From Cycloclasticus sp. (GTDB taxonomy: Bacteria; Pseudomonadota; Gammaproteobacteria; Methylococcales; Cycloclasticaceae): 32,608 nt of DNA. Numbering within the stretch: the first letter of the stretch is position 1; every line of letters starts with the position of its first letter. A program made the translations under genes and the position numbers. The notes below the pieces were generated by a model that was not told where the DNA came from, searched no databases, and saw only the letters and a program-made list of their open reading frames with translations. Below are positions 7,572-15,604 of the stretch, one piece after another. The stretch is from positions 1 to 32,608 of the forward strand of contig DUCA01000074.1 of NCBI GenBank assembly GCA_012960055.1. Reading direction: 5' to 3'.

Positions 7572-8606
7572 TTAGGCTGTTTGTTTGGTCAGTTGATGCC
7601 ATATATCGTCACCCGCTAATTGCATAAAATACTCGCCTAGTTGGATCGACCATTCGGCCTCGTTGCCGTATTCATCACGCCAAGACCACAGTCTCCGCGT
7701 GCTCAATTGCAGTGAATACTCCTGTGTAAAGCCAATCGCTGCGTGTACCGCATGCGCCGTTTTCGCCGATATGCCCGCTGCTTCACCGGCGGTAATTTTA
7801 GCCGCTGCAATACATTCCCATTCTTGTTCCGACCCTAAATGAGCCATCGAAGCATCCACCGCGCAACGTGCCGCACTGGTATGTTCGGCCTGTACCGCAA
7901 CCTGCTGTTGCACGGCCTGAAATTTAGCTATTTCACGACCAAATTGTTTACGTTCAGTGGCGTAGTTCACCGTCATTTCCAATGTACGTTGTAACGCACC
8001 GGATAATTGCGCCGCACGTCCCAAGGCCAGCCAACTTTTTATGCGCTCAACTGAAACGCCATCTACAGGTTTAGCATCCCTTAACAGCTGGATTTTAATG
8101 CGAACGTCATCGCGCGGTTCGCCCGCCATGTTCGCACCATTGGTCAGCTGCATATCTTGCTGTTTCACAATACAAATAGAACAACCGTTATCCGTTGGCA
8201 GTACCAACACCATCCCAGCCGCGTAACGTGCCCAAGGCACACCGGCCAATTCAAATTGTTCAGCGTCAGTTAGTCCGGCTTTCACTATCACGGGAATATA
8301 CAATTCATCCGCCACAGCCTGCCCAGACTCGGCCAACAAATACACCGCCATCAACGATTCAACAACCGGAAGCGGCACAGCGTAATACCCCGCCAATCGC
8401 ATCAACACACAACCACCGGCAAGACCTAAGCCCGCACCGCCCTTTTCTTCTGCCAGCATCGTTTGTAGCCAGCCATCGTTTATAAAGGCTTGCCAAAGCG
8501 CTTCGGGGAAAACGCCCGCTTCCATTTCCTCAGCACCATTAGATAAGGCGAAGCCTTCAAACAACTTAGCTGCAGATTCTTCAATTAAATGGCTTAACTC
8601 GTTCAT
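7572..8606 (-). CDS. Short acyl-CoA dehydrogenase subunit (non-catalytic-type partner)
   Basis: A 344-residue acyl-CoA dehydrogenase family protein, shorter than the usual 380-400. The C-terminal FAD-binding half is clear (ERKQFGREIAKFQAVQQQVA, about 235-254, and HAAIGFTQEYSLQLSTRRLWSW). The usual terminal motif YGG(T/S)xEI that closes the active site is missing; the protein ends with a WSIQLGEYFMQLAGDDIW helix instead. Proteins like this form hetero-oligomers with a full-length dehydrogenase, as in steroid side-chain oxidation by FadE28/FadE29-type pairs. Its ATG overlaps the stop of the preceding dehydrogenase gene by four bases (ATGA), which supports an obligate pair. The acyl-CoA substrate is unknown. 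Confidence 0.85.
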   Translation of the reverse strand: MNELSHLIEESAAKLFEGFALSNGAEEMEAGVFPEALWQAFINDGWLQTMLAEEKGGAGLGLAGGCVLMRLAGYYAVPLPVVESLMAVYLLAESGQAVADELYIPVIVKAGLTDAEQFELAGVPWARYAAGMVLVLPTDNGCSICIVKQQDMQLTNGANMAGEPRDDVRIKIQLLRDAKPVDGVSVERIKSWLALGRAAQLSGALQRTLEMTVNYATERKQFGREIAKFQAVQQQVAVQAEHTSAARCAVDASMAHLGSEQEWECIAAAKITAGEAAGISAKTAHAVHAAIGFTQEYSLQLSTRRLWSWRDEYGNEAEWSIQLGEYFMQLAGDDIWHQLTKQTA

Positions 8607-9751
8607 CGTAAACCCAAGCCTCTAGCCAAAATACCGCGTAAAATTTCCCGCGTACCGCCTCTTAGCGAGAACGACGGGGCTTTCAATATGGCATCTGATA
8701 ACAGCCTTGCCACACCATTGTTTGTTGTTGACCTTGGTTCAACGGATAGAATCAAACGCATGGCCTCTGGCAGGTCTTGTTCAAATGAGGTGCCTAAATC
8801 TTTAACAACCGATGCCTCATTCACCGGCAGTTTGCCGTCTTGAAGCTGGCTGGCCACCGATAACGACATTTGTCGCAACACCATCAGTTTCGCTACAAAT
8901 TGGCCTATAACGCTCATCGCACGAGCATCTGGTTTGGTTTGTCGTAACTCACCGATAGACGCTTCGAGCAATTGATAGCTGCTTAAAAAACGTTCTGGGC
9001 CGCTGCGTTCAAACGCCAATTCGGCCATCACTTGATTCCAACCATCATTGACGGTTCCTGCCACCTGCTCATCTGGCACAAACACATTATCGAAAAATAT
9101 TTCATTAAAGTGCTCATCACCCGCCAAATTTTTAATCGGCCGAATCGTCACCCCGTCTGCCGACAAGTCAATAATCAGCTGGCTTAAACCCGCGTGTCGA
9201 TTGTCCGATACCGGCGCCGTTCGGCACAGCGTAATCATGTAATGGCACGCATGTGCCCAACTCGTCCAGGTCTTTGCGCCGTTCACCAACCAGCCACCGT
9301 CGACACGTTTTGCGCTGGTTTTAATCGACGCCAAATCAGAACCGCTATTCGGCTCGCTCATGCCAATCGCAAAAAAACATTCGCCTTTTATTATTTGCGG
9401 TAAAAAGAATTCGCGCTGCGACTGCGTACCAAAGCGCAACAACAACGGGCCGCTTTGTCTATCCGCAACCCAATGCGCACCAACGGGTGCACCCGCCGCC
9501 AATAATTCTTCTATCACCACGTAGCGTTCAAGGTAACTGCAGCCACCGCCACCGTATTGTTCAGGCCAAGTCATGCCAATCCACCCTTGTTCAGCCAAGG
9601 CTTTGCTAAAGTCAGCATCGCAAATCGTCCACGAGTCAATCAAATCTGCTGTCGGAAAATCGCCGTATTGTTGCAGAAACCGCCGGACCTTCAGCCGCAG
9701 AGCCGCTTCTTTTTCTGACGAAATAACCGGGTCAAATGTTAATGTCTGCAT
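8603..9751 (-). CDS. Acyl-CoA dehydrogenase, catalytic-type subunit
   Basis: A 382-residue acyl-CoA dehydrogenase, expected to introduce an alpha-beta double bond into an acyl-CoA using FAD. Visible family parts are the SEPNSGSDLASIKTSA segment (about 133-148), which binds FAD and substrate, GAKTWTSWAHACHYMI (about 158-173), and the C-terminal RGGTREILRGILARGLGLR. It is the first gene of the operon that continues with the short partner subunit and the crotonase. The divergent CoA-transferase gene begins 273 bases upstream, so CoA activation and dehydrogenation are probably controlled together. The pairing suggests an alpha2beta2 enzyme for a branched or ring-bearing acyl-CoA rather than a plain fatty acid. 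Confidence 0.9.
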   Translation of the reverse strand: MQTLTFDPVISSEKEAALRLKVRRFLQQYGDFPTADLIDSWTICDADFSKALAEQGWIGMTWPEQYGGGGCSYLERYVVIEELLAAGAPVGAHWVADRQSGPLLLRFGTQSQREFFLPQIIKGECFFAIGMSEPNSGSDLASIKTSAKRVDGGWLVNGAKTWTSWAHACHYMITLCRTAPVSDNRHAGLSQLIIDLSADGVTIRPIKNLAGDEHFNEIFFDNVFVPDEQVAGTVNDGWNQVMAELAFERSGPERFLSSYQLLEASIGELRQTKPDARAMSVIGQFVAKLMVLRQMSLSVASQLQDGKLPVNEASVVKDLGTSFEQDLPEAMRLILSVEPRSTTNNGVARLLSDAILKAPSFSLRGGTREILRGILARGLGLR

Positions 9752-10024
9752 AGATTAAAATGAATAAAATTTAGACCAGCATGAAGCAAGCTGCCCAACA
9801 AAACAATAACTGTCTAATTTTTCACACTGCAGTTCAATGAACCGCAATCACTAACTCTACCCTACCAAAACCAACCTTGTTTTTCACGCCACTTTTTCTT
9901 CATAAAACGTGTTTTTTCATCATCGCATGCATCGTTTAGCTGCATTGCGGCCTCTTTGTTTCTAATGGTAATATTGCCGCAAACTAATCCACGCACCACT
10001 AAGAGCACTGAGGAGGTGCTTTAC

Positions 10025-11218
10025 ATGTCCCAATCATCACTTGACGGTATTAAAGTTGTCGATCTCTCACGCGTCCTAGGCGGGCCTTTATGCACCCAAA
10101 TTCTGGGCGATCACGGCGCTGAGATTATTAAAATAGAACCCCCAGCCGGTGACGAAACGCGCAGTTGGGGGCCTTACCATCATGAAAACAGCAGCGCCTA
10201 TAACGACGGCCTTAATCGCAATAAAAAATGCCTCGCCTTGGATATGCGCCAAACCGAAGCACACGACATCCTGTTTCGTTTGCTGGAAGATGCCGACGTG
10301 CTCGTCGAAAACTTTAAAATCGGCACGCTCGAAAAATGGGGCATCGGCTTTGAAGACGTCTTACAAAAAAAATTTCCACGCTTAATACACTGTCGCGTCA
10401 CTGGATTTGGTAACACGGGGCCGTATGCTGGCTTTCCGGGGTACGATGCCATTGCCCAAGCCACTTCAGGCTTATTAAGCATCAACGGCGACCCAGACCG
10501 CCCACCCGTTCGCGTTGGTATACCCGTGGTAGACATCACCACCGGCATGAACGCCGTTATCGCCATTTTATTAGCCCTGCACGAACGCAATACATCCGAC
10601 TTAGGGCAATCCATAGAAATCAGCTTATACGATACCGCCATCAGTCTGCTTCACCCACATGCCGCCAACTGGTTCCTAGATGGCAAACCTCGTCAACGCA
10701 CCGGCAGTGCACACCCCAACATCACCCCCTACGACCTGTTACCAACTGCTAATGGCTACCTGTTCTTAACCATCGGCAACAACAAACAATTTGCCGGATT
10801 ATGTAACGAATTGGGTTACAGCCACGTCGCCAAAGACCCACGTTTTTCAAGCAATGCAGAACGCACACGCAACACCCTCGCTCTGCGTAAAATACTCGAA
10901 GAAATGCTCGCCGATAAAGACGGCAAAGCCCTAACCAAAATTTTCTTAGAAAAAGGCATACCCGTCGGCTCCGTACAAACCGTTGAAGACGCGCTGCAAC
11001 ACCCTCAAACCATCGCACGCAACATGGTGGTACAAGATGGCGAATACCGAGGCACCGGTATACCCATCAAACTCTCAAGAACCCCCGGCAAAATTCAATG
11101 CAAACCACCAGAATATGGTGAGCATAATGTTGAAATATTATCCGATGCTGGCTATTGCGAAGAGGATATTCAGCGATTTAAAGACATGCAAATCACGCTG
11201 GATAAACCAAGAAAATAA
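10025..11218 (+). CDS. CaiB/BaiF-family (class III) CoA-transferase
   Basis: A 397-residue class III CoA-transferase, which moves CoA from a donor thioester such as succinyl-CoA to a carboxylic acid. The start is the ATG at 10025, because a strong GAGGAGG lies eight bases upstream; an in-frame TTG at 9956 has no such site. The N-terminus LDGIKVVDLSRVLGGPLCTQILGD and the KIEPPAGDETRSWGP segment are typical, and Asp170 in VVDITTGMNA fits the catalytic aspartate that forms the acyl anhydride in formyl-CoA transferase. The RVGIPVVDI context supports this. It diverges from the acyl-CoA dehydrogenase operon and probably supplies its CoA ester substrate. There is no acyl-CoA ligase in the window, so this is the only visible CoA-loading enzyme. 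Confidence 0.92.
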   Translation: MSQSSLDGIKVVDLSRVLGGPLCTQILGDHGAEIIKIEPPAGDETRSWGPYHHENSSAYNDGLNRNKKCLALDMRQTEAHDILFRLLEDADVLVENFKIGTLEKWGIGFEDVLQKKFPRLIHCRVTGFGNTGPYAGFPGYDAIAQATSGLLSINGDPDRPPVRVGIPVVDITTGMNAVIAILLALHERNTSDLGQSIEISLYDTAISLLHPHAANWFLDGKPRQRTGSAHPNITPYDLLPTANGYLFLTIGNNKQFAGLCNELGYSHVAKDPRFSSNAERTRNTLALRKILEEMLADKDGKALTKIFLEKGIPVGSVQTVEDALQHPQTIARNMVVQDGEYRGTGIPIKLSRTPGKIQCKPPEYGEHNVEILSDAGYCEEDIQRFKDMQITLDKPRK

Positions 11219-11305
11219 TGACTAAGAACTCCCTTGGTTTTTAGAGGGGATTGCACAAGCAATTGAGCTGCTCATAAAAGCCCCTGCATCATTGGTAGAC
11301 GCAGG

Positions 11306-11499
11306 GTTCTCATCGTCCTTGAATATGAGTCCGTTGCTAAACGAATGTCACGAAGTTTAGGCCTTGCCGTACACACGCTGATATAGAAGATATCATTGAT
11401 TATTTATGTACTATTAGTGGACATAGAAAAGTACATTTCCTATGGAGACCTAATTTAAAAGCAATCACAACCCAGCAAGTGACTTTCAAATGGACGTAA
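11306..11499 (+). pseudogene. Decayed PIN-domain toxin gene (COG1569-like remnant)
   Basis: The roughly 320 bases between the CoA-transferase and the MaoC gene hold no intact gene, but two plus-strand frames give pieces of one known protein type. From 11306 the frame reads VLIVLEYESVAKRMSRSLGL, like the 'LVLEYEEVLKR' segment of PIN-family toxins. From 11380 a shifted frame reads DIEDIIDYLC, then HRKVHFLWRPNLK, and stops at 11497-11499; this resembles the 'DVEDVLDYLC...HFLWRP' segment that precedes the second acidic motif. A third frame from about 11245 reads AIELLIKAPASL and may be the N-terminal part. The catalytic N-terminal Asp region and the C-terminal half are gone, and no antitoxin is visible. 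It was recognised by eye from family memory. Confidence 0.6.
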
Positions 11500-11528
11500 T
11501 CTAACGCCTTTTAGCAAGGCGTTAGATT
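11498..11528. terminator. Perfect 13-bp hairpin after the PIN remnant
   Basis: AATCTAACGCCTT (11498-11510) and AAGGCGTTAGATT (11516-11528) form a perfect 13-bp stem with a five-base loop TTAGC. It lies just past the stop of the MaoC gene on the minus strand and past the toxin remnant on the plus strand, so it could end transcription from both sides. There is no good U-tract on either side, so it may instead be an RNA-stabilising hairpin or a leftover of a mobile cassette. Confidence 0.45.
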
Positions 11529-11535
11529 AAAGTGC

Positions 11536-11967
11536 TCACCCAACCCTACAAACACAAAACCCCTTAACAACCGCCTTATCTCCACAATAACAGGCGATTA
11601 AACAACGCGCATAGATGCCGTCTTCTCGCTGTTCGATGTGATCTATTTCAGCAGTTACTCGTACCTCGTTGCCTGGGTATACTGGCCCTAGGAAGGCGAT
11701 ATCTAATTCGCCGCCGTATGCCCAGCCTTGCCAGTTCCAACGTGATAATACGCGTGAGACGAACGCTAGGGTTAATAGCCCATGGGCGATGGTACCGCCG
11801 AAGATGGTGGTTTTTGCAAACTCTGGATCGATATGTAATGGATTGATATCACCCGATGCATCGGCGTATGCATCTATCATGCTTTGTTCTACGGTTTGAA
11901 TAAGTTCGGGCAATGTGTCGCCAACGGTATAATTTTTATAGCGTTGCAGTTGTTTGACTGAGAACAT
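11536..11967 (-). CDS. MaoC-like (R)-specific enoyl-CoA hydratase, catalytic subunit
   Basis: A 143-residue hot-dog-fold MaoC dehydratase. The start at 11967 is chosen because GGGGGA lies seven bases upstream and the ATG overlaps the previous stop codon by one base (TAATG); the frame can be extended to 11982 only inside the upstream gene. The hydratase motif is present with Asp40 and His45 (ASGDINPLHIDPEFA), followed by GGTIAHGLLTLAF. It would add water to an enoyl-CoA to give the (3R)-hydroxyacyl-CoA. The adjacent 140-residue hot-dog protein lacks this motif, so the two probably form one active heterodimer, as in the ChsH1/ChsH2 hydratase of cholesterol degradation. It is the last gene of a four-gene minus-strand operon. 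Confidence 0.88.
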   Translation of the reverse strand: MFSVKQLQRYKNYTVGDTLPELIQTVEQSMIDAYADASGDINPLHIDPEFAKTTIFGGTIAHGLLTLAFVSRVLSRWNWQGWAYGGELDIAFLGPVYPGNEVRVTAEIDHIEQREDGIYARCLIACYCGDKAVVKGFCVCRVG

Positions 11968-12389
11968 TATTCTTTCCCCCAAATTCGGGTAATCATGCCG
12001 CTGGTGATAAGCTCACCGGCTTGGTTTTTTGTTTCTGTTGTCATCTCTACGTAGTTGCGCCCTTTGCGTTGATACAACTTGAGCACATAAGCTGCGGTAT
12101 AGAGCGTTTCGCCAATTTTGGCGGGGCGATGGAAGGTAAACTGTTGTTTGGCGTGTATGCCACCGGGCGGGCCTACGCGTGTTCGCAAGGCGTCTATCAC
12201 GTACACCGCAGCTATCATCGGCGGTGCGATTTTATCACCATCGGCATCCAATTCTGTTAGCTCTGGCGTGCTGTCGCTTGTTGCGCTGATATAGCGATTA
12301 ACTGCATCTTGGCTTACTTCAAATAATGCTGGTGGGTGCAAAAATTCATCGCCTTCCACCAAGCTTGCGTATGTTACAAAATCAGCCAT
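11967..12389 (-). CDS. MaoC-like N-terminal-domain protein (non-catalytic hydratase subunit)
   Basis: A 140-residue hot-dog-fold protein resembling the N-terminal half of two-domain MaoC hydratases (FAS1-like dehydratase domain). Where the catalytic subunit has GDxNPLHxD, this protein reads TSDSTPELTELD, so the histidine of the dyad is missing. HAKQQFTFHRPAKIGETLY (about 79-97) matches the 'hot-dog' helix and strand that shape the acyl-CoA pocket in such subunits. It is translationally coupled to the following catalytic MaoC gene, and begins six bases after an acyl-CoA dehydrogenase stop. The likely role is to bind the CoA ester and make room for a bulky acyl group. A thioesterase-fold protein of other function is a weaker alternative. 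Confidence 0.8.
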   Translation of the reverse strand: MADFVTYASLVEGDEFLHPPALFEVSQDAVNRYISATSDSTPELTELDADGDKIAPPMIAAVYVIDALRTRVGPPGGIHAKQQFTFHRPAKIGETLYTAAYVLKLYQRKGRNYVEMTTETKNQAGELITSGMITRIWGKE

Positions 12390-12395
12390 CGTTCA

Positions 12396-13526
12396 TCACG
12401 CCTCACAAAATCGTTGCATATGGAAATCACGGTCACCAAACAAGCTGTTCAACATCGTTAACCGTTTAACGTAATGCACCACGTCTAATTCATCTGTTAC
12501 GCCTATACCGCCGTGCAGTTGCGCGGCTTGTTCGGCTACTATTGTTCGCGCATCACCCAAATATACTTTTGCGGCTGACACGCTTTGTCTGGATTCTACC
12601 GCTTCGCCATCGCTTACTTTTATGGCGGCTAAATACGCTAAGGAACGCATTTGTTCTTCGTGCATAAACATGTCCACGCAGCGGTGTTGTAGCACTTGAA
12701 AATCGCTGAGTGCTTGGCCAAATTGCTTGCGTGTTTTTAGGTACTCCACGGTTTTTTCACGTAACTGCGCTATCACCCCAATCCCTTCGGCGCATACCGC
12801 AGCGGTTGCGGAATCTATCACTGTTTGTATTGCCTCGTAGGCGTTACCGAGTGCGCCGACTAATGCGTCTTCAGCCACCATGACATTGTTAAAGCTAAGT
12901 TCTGATGCACGTAGGCCATCGACGGTTTCGTAATGCCTAGTTGAAAGCCCGGCTGCGTCTTTATCAACCAGCAACAATGAAATACCCGACTGGCTGATGG
13001 TTTCGCCACTGGTTCTTACCGAGACGATAATTTTATCCGCCGTTTCGCTGTTAAACACAACTGACTTATTACCGTTGATGCAAAATTGAGCACCCTGCTT
13101 TTCGGCCTGACACGCTACATCAGCTAAGTTATAGCGCGATTGACGCTCAACATAGGCAAAGGAAAGTTTGAACTCACCGGCTATTAACGGTTCTAATATG
13201 GCGTGTTTCTGCGCCTCGCTACCGGCTTGCTGTATTAACTGCCCTGCTAACACCACCGATGCAAGGTACGGCTCGACAATAAGGCCTTTGCCTATCGCTT
13301 CCATCACCACAACCAAGCCCATTTGGCCGAAACCAAAACCACCGTATTGCTCGTCAAACGGCACACCCAGCAGCCCCATGTCGGCGAACTGTTGCCAGTT
13401 ATCCTCGCTGTAGCCAATGCCATTACGGCTTAAGGTTTGCCGTTGTTCAAAGCTGTATTGCTTGTTCAAAAACTTACTGAGCATGTCTTGCAACATGATC
13501 ATTTCTTCACTCAATTCTAAATTCAT
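12396..13526 (-). CDS. Acyl-CoA dehydrogenase, pimeloyl-CoA dehydrogenase small-subunit-like
   Basis: A 376-residue acyl-CoA dehydrogenase family protein. The N-terminal helical domain is clear (GLLGVPFDEQYGGFGFG, about 52-68), as is the C-terminal helical domain (TRKQFGQALSDFQVLQHRCVDM, about 256-277; AAQLHGGIGVTDELDVVHYVKRL, about 329-351). It ends in FGDRDFHMQRF, the ending typical of the small PimD-type subunit, rather than YGGxxEI. It therefore probably pairs with the 398-residue dehydrogenase encoded just upstream, 14 bases away. PimC/PimD pairs oxidise pimeloyl-CoA and other dicarboxylyl-CoAs; related pairs serve steroid and terpenoid acids. The exact substrate is not visible. FAD binding is expected from the family. 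Confidence 0.87.
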   Translation of the reverse strand: MNLELSEEMIMLQDMLSKFLNKQYSFEQRQTLSRNGIGYSEDNWQQFADMGLLGVPFDEQYGGFGFGQMGLVVVMEAIGKGLIVEPYLASVVLAGQLIQQAGSEAQKHAILEPLIAGEFKLSFAYVERQSRYNLADVACQAEKQGAQFCINGNKSVVFNSETADKIIVSVRTSGETISQSGISLLLVDKDAAGLSTRHYETVDGLRASELSFNNVMVAEDALVGALGNAYEAIQTVIDSATAAVCAEGIGVIAQLREKTVEYLKTRKQFGQALSDFQVLQHRCVDMFMHEEQMRSLAYLAAIKVSDGEAVESRQSVSAAKVYLGDARTIVAEQAAQLHGGIGVTDELDVVHYVKRLTMLNSLFGDRDFHMQRFCEA

Positions 13527-13540
13527 CTAACCCCCCTCAC

Positions 13541-14737
13541 CTAAAGCCCAAGCACGGCTTTGGCCATGATGTTTTTTTGAATTTCGTTTGAGCCGCCGTA
13601 GATGGATGTTTTACGCCAATCGAAATAATGTGGCGCTAAAAATACCGCTTCTTCTGGGCCTATGGGCTCATCTTGCCAACCGTCTAACATCACGTCTTTT
13701 TTGTATGGGAAACCGTAATACGCCACCGCTTCCATCAGCAAGGCGGTTATCGCTTGTTGTACCTCGGTGCCTTTTACTTTTAGCAGTGATGAGGCCACGC
13801 CGGGCGGTTCGCCCGCTGATAATTTTGATAGCACGCGCAGGTTCGTCATTTCTAAGGCCATCAGCTCCACTTCTATTTCAGCAATTTTGCGCCTAAAACT
13901 ACTGTCTTCAAGTAAAGGTTTGCCGTTACATTGTTCGTTAGAAGCTAAGGCTTTTAAGCGTTGTATTTGTTTTTTTGAACGCGGTACTTGCGCAATATTG
14001 GTGCGTTCGTGCTGTAACAAATATTTAGCAATTGACCACCCCTCGCCTTCTTCGCCAACCAAGTTTTCGACCGGCACTTTTACGTCGTCAAAAAACACTT
14101 GATTCACCGCGTGCATGCCATCGACGGTGATAATCGGCTCAACACTCACGCCATTGGCTTTCATGTCTATCAACAAAAAGCTGATGCCTTTTTGTTTTCT
14201 GTCTTCTTGACTGGTACGCACCAACACAAAAATCATATCGGCGTAATGGCCGTGTGTTGTCCACGTTTTGGTGCCATTAACAAGGTAATGCTCGCCTTTG
14301 TTATCTGCTCGCATTTGCAGCGAAGCAAGGTCTGATCCGGCATTAGGTTCGGAATAACCCTGCGCCCACCAAACATTGCTTTGTAACATATCGGGGAAAT
14401 ATTGTTGGCGTTGCTGCTCTGTACCAAACTTTAACAATACAGACGCTAACATAACCAAACCAAACGGCACTAAACGCAAGCAGTTTGCCGTGGCACATTC
14501 TTCTTCGAAAATATATTTCTGCACTGGCGTCCAACCCGTACCGCCGTGTTCTTTTGGCCAGCCGGGTACTAGCCAGCCTTTATCATTCAGAATTCTTTGC
14601 CACGTGACATAATCGGCTTTTTTTAGCGCAATGCCTTTAGCCACCTTTTCTTGAATATCGGCTGGGTAGCTTGCTTGTAAGAACGCCCTAACTTCAAGCT
14701 GAAAGGCTTGTTCTTCAGGGGTGTAATTTAAATCCAC
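13541..14737 (-). CDS. Acyl-CoA dehydrogenase, pimeloyl-CoA dehydrogenase large-subunit-like
   Basis: A 398-residue acyl-CoA dehydrogenase and the first gene of a four-gene operon (large subunit, small subunit, MaoC-N, MaoC). It has the WPKEHGGTGWTPVQKYIFEEE segment (about 59-79), SEPNAGSDLASLQMRA (about 133-148) at the FAD and substrate site, a GTKTWTTHGHYADM segment, and the C-terminal YGGSNEIQKNIMAKAVLGL. These features agree with PimC-type large subunits, remembered from the pimeloyl-CoA degradation genes of Rhodopseudomonas. Next to the MaoC pair it makes dehydrogenation and hydration a single transcription unit. The divergent GST gene starts 208 bases upstream. Confidence 0.9.
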   Translation of the reverse strand: MDLNYTPEEQAFQLEVRAFLQASYPADIQEKVAKGIALKKADYVTWQRILNDKGWLVPGWPKEHGGTGWTPVQKYIFEEECATANCLRLVPFGLVMLASVLLKFGTEQQRQQYFPDMLQSNVWWAQGYSEPNAGSDLASLQMRADNKGEHYLVNGTKTWTTHGHYADMIFVLVRTSQEDRKQKGISFLLIDMKANGVSVEPIITVDGMHAVNQVFFDDVKVPVENLVGEEGEGWSIAKYLLQHERTNIAQVPRSKKQIQRLKALASNEQCNGKPLLEDSSFRRKIAEIEVELMALEMTNLRVLSKLSAGEPPGVASSLLKVKGTEVQQAITALLMEAVAYYGFPYKKDVMLDGWQDEPIGPEEAVFLAPHYFDWRKTSIYGGSNEIQKNIMAKAVLGL

Positions 14738-14817
14738 AGCGGTCTCCTATTGAAGTTGTACGCTAAATAATTCGGCAAACGCTACTTTAAGCGCTTAGAA
14801 AAACACCTCATACTACA

Positions 14818-14831
14818 TTAGCATTTGCTAA
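14818..14831. promoter_or_regulatory. 14-bp palindrome in the dehydrogenase-GST divergent region
   Basis: TTAGCATTTGCTAA has perfect six-base arms around a TT centre. It lies 81 bases upstream of the acyl-CoA dehydrogenase start and 115 bases upstream of the GST start, a fitting place for a dimeric repressor such as a TetR- or MarR-type protein. No regulator gene of that kind lies in the window, so the protein that would bind is unknown. Confidence 0.3.
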
Positions 14832-14865
14832 ACAAAAAGCCCTAAAGACAGGTACAATTAATCGG

Positions 14866-14879
14866 CAATTAAATAATTG
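14866..14879. promoter_or_regulatory. Second palindrome upstream of the GST gene
   Basis: CAATTAAATAATTG has perfect six-base arms around AA, 67 bases before the GST start. It is AT-rich, so chance is a real possibility. It differs in sequence from the palindrome at 14818, so the two are unlikely to bind the same protein. Confidence 0.22.
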
Positions 14880-14945
14880 GCACGCGTTTTATCAAACGCT
14901 CGTCCCGTGTTTAAAATTAACCTCTAACAACAGGAATTTCAACTG

Positions 14946-15551
14946 ATGAAACTGTACTACTCCTCTGGATCATGTTCTTTATCTCCACACATTGCTATTT
15001 GCGAAACTGGCTTAGACGTTGAACTCGTTAAAGTCGATTTGCAATCACACACGCTTGAAAACGGTGACAACTACCTAGACATTAACCCTTGTGGTTATGT
15101 ACCTGCGTTGGAACTTGATAACGGTGACTTTTTATACGAAGGCCCTGCTATTGTTCAATACTTGGCTGGTCTGGCACCTGACAAGAACCTAGCGCCTGCA
15201 CCTGATACCTTTGAACGAGCAAAATTACAGCAGTGGTTGAATTTCCTATCTACCGAGTTACACAAGGGTGTTGCGCCTTTATTTAACCCAGCCATGCCAG
15301 ATGAAGCTAAAGCCATTCTTGTTGAAGGTTACAGCAACCGTTTGAGCCAATTAGCCGATGCCTTAGGCAACAAAGATTACTTATTGGGCGAACAATATTC
15401 AATGGCTGACATTTACTTATTCGTGATTTTAAGCTGGCACCCATACTTTGATTTTGATGCCTCACCTTGGCCTACGCTTCAAGCGTTCCAAGAACGCGTT
15501 GGCGCACGTGCGGCAGTGCAACAAGCCTTAAAAGAAGAAGGCTTAGCGTAA
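14946..15551 (+). CDS. bphK: Beta-class glutathione S-transferase, BphK-like
   Basis: A 201-residue glutathione transferase with an N-terminal thioredoxin-like domain and a C-terminal helical domain. Cys10 in YYSSGSCSLSPHI is the conserved beta-class cysteine; NPCGYVPALEL and EGPAIVQYLA form the glutathione site; LQQWLNFLSTELHKGVAPLFNPA (about 93-115) and LLGEQYSMADIYLFVILSW (about 156-174) are the C-terminal landmarks. It reads very much like BphK of biphenyl operons, which removes halogen or detoxifies reactive intermediates with glutathione. A GGAA-type site precedes the ATG. It is followed at once by a strong terminator, so it is probably a single-gene unit here, unlike in the classical bph operon. 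Generic GstA is the alternative. Confidence 0.9.
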   Translation: MKLYYSSGSCSLSPHIAICETGLDVELVKVDLQSHTLENGDNYLDINPCGYVPALELDNGDFLYEGPAIVQYLAGLAPDKNLAPAPDTFERAKLQQWLNFLSTELHKGVAPLFNPAMPDEAKAILVEGYSNRLSQLADALGNKDYLLGEQYSMADIYLFVILSWHPYFDFDASPWPTLQAFQERVGARAAVQQALKEEGLA

Positions 15552-15563
15552 GTTTTAGAGCCG

Positions 15564-15604
15564 ATAACCGAGGTGCTGCAATAGCACCTCGGTTATGTTT
15601 TTTT
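15564..15604 (+). terminator. Rho-independent terminator of the GST gene
   Basis: ATAACCGAGGTGCT (15564-15577) and AGCACCTCGGTTAT (15583-15596) form a perfect 14-bp stem with a GCAAT loop, followed by GTTTTTTT. It starts 12 bases after the GST stop codon. The T-run touches the end of the aldehyde dehydrogenase remnant. Confidence 0.9.

Noticed and set aside
7558..7602. Longer crotonase beginning at 7602
   Set aside because: It would overlap the preceding gene by 31 bases and adds 15 residues without homology; the ATG at 7557 has a good AGAAGGA.
9956..10024. Longer CoA-transferase beginning at TTG 9956
   Set aside because: GAGGAGG lies right before the ATG at 10025 and family proteins begin with this 'MxxxxLDGIKVVDLS' sequence, so the extra 23 residues are not real.
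9752..10024. -35/-10 pair (TTGCTT/TATTCA, minus strand, 9761-9789) for the dehydrogenase operon
   Set aside because: It would put the transcript start within a few bases of the start codon, and neither box is a strong match.
11498..11528. Hairpin as an integron attC site next to a toxin remnant
   Set aside because: Its outer ends (ATCTAAC...GTTAGAT) recall attC core sites and PIN toxins are common cassettes, but at 31 bases with an uninterrupted stem it is too short and lacks the unpaired bases and spacer of attC; no integrase is present.
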